Shown one piece after another: positions 6,888-7,170 of a DNA stretch of 7,170 nucleotides (position 1 is its first letter; each line of letters starts with the position of its first letter). Both the position numbers and the translations under genes were made by a program. This stretch comes from Bryobacterales bacterium (GTDB lineage: Bacteria > Acidobacteriota > Terriglobia > Bryobacterales > Bryobacteraceae). Below the pieces are notes generated by a model. The model made no database searches, was not told the origin of the DNA, and saw only the letters and a program-made list of their open reading frames with translations. Location: contig JAOAPP010000238.1 of NCBI GenBank assembly GCA_025462985.1, positions 1-7,170 of the forward strand, given 5' to 3'.

Positions 6888-7170
6888 ATGCGCGGGATCG
6901 CAATTTTGCTGTTGCTGGCCGGTACCGCCTCGTCCTGTGCGGCGGTGAAGCCCGTTACGGCTGAGCAGCTGGAGCAGATCCTGGCGGCGACTCACAATGG
7001 ATCCGATGTTCAGGTGGCGGCTCAACTCTCTGATCTGACCCTGATCGAACGATTGAGTCCGGCAGCACTCTCACGCTGCGAGGCAGGCTTACCTGGTCCC
7101 CGCGCGCGGCAGGCGTTCCTGGCGTTGACCGACATGTCGGCGTTCCTGGAGCCTCCTGGCGCTGAGGTCC
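6888..7170 (+). CDS. Secreted protein of unknown function, N-terminal part only (runs off the right edge)
   Basis: The frame is open from 6711 to the window end. From ATG 6888 it reads as a signal peptide (MRGIAILLLLAGTASSCA) followed by VKPVTAEQLEQILAATHNG, then LSDLTLIERLSPAALSRCEA and AFLALTDMSAFLEPPGAEV, a pattern I associate with large exported acidobacterial proteins of unknown function (VTxxQLEQxL, LTERLS, DxSAFLxPP). About 94 codons are visible. The start is uncertain: the GGGAG before 6888 abuts the ATG with no spacer, which is poor for initiation. ATG 6810 and TTG 6843 are in frame and would give a long basic n-region (LLSRRAAILSFREMRG) ahead of the same hydrophobic core. SSC could serve as an atypical lipobox, but the residue at -3 is Ala, so type I cleavage is as likely. 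Confidence 0.7.
   Translation, partial: MRGIAILLLLAGTASSCAAVKPVTAEQLEQILAATHNGSDVQVAAQLSDLTLIERLSPAALSRCEAGLPGPRARQAFLALTDMSAFLEPPGAEV

Noticed and set aside
6703..6948. 81-codon frame across the start of the right-edge gene
   Set aside because: It overlaps the signal peptide region of the gene at 6888 in another frame and has an unlikely Cys/Arg-rich composition.

Overview
This window looks like a piece of an Acidobacteriota chromosome, most likely Acidobacteriaceae (Granulicella, Edaphobacter or Terriglobus type). That rests on recognised protein families: an Oar-like TonB-dependent receptor C-terminus, a GH39 xylosidase, a propeller sensor kinase with a LuxR-type regulator, and two secreted proteins of acidobacterial style. 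No RNA gene or marker gene confirms the taxon.

Left part (1-2200, minus strand): a decayed glycan-use pair. Read in minus-strand order, the C-terminal ~250 residues of a TonB-dependent receptor (2200 to 1428) are followed after 20 nt by a GH39 beta-xylosidase-like gene (1407 to beyond the left edge). The receptor has lost its 5' part and carries about six frame shifts, one amber stop and a 19-bp tandem duplication. The xylosidase has one extra base in a G run at 450-453, placed between its acid/base glutamate and its nucleophile glutamate. Both reading frames can be rebuilt by hand into convincing family sequence.

Central part (2241-6374, plus strand, divergent from the above): a tight three-gene operon with no visible damage. 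It encodes a 994-aa membrane sensor histidine kinase (14 propeller blades, Y_Y_Y domain, one transmembrane helix, HisKA_3, HATPase_c), a 208-aa NarL/FixJ-type response regulator 4 nt later, and a 169-aa secreted protein of unknown function 8 nt later. The kinase architecture resembles polysaccharide-sensing hybrid two-component systems of Bacteroidota, but kinase and regulator are separate here. The divergent arrangement suggests that the pair once controlled the receptor/xylosidase locus or detects its substrate; this is inference.

Right part (6375-7170): about 500 nt without a convincing gene. It contains a G/T-rich stretch in which GTGG motifs recur about every 10.6 bp (6643-6702). The start of another secreted acidobacterial protein then runs off the right edge. 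The most notable items are the selective decay of the glycan-use genes beside an intact sensor operon, the unknown secreted third gene of that operon, and the helically phased GTGG array. I saw no unmistakable new defence or mobile system.
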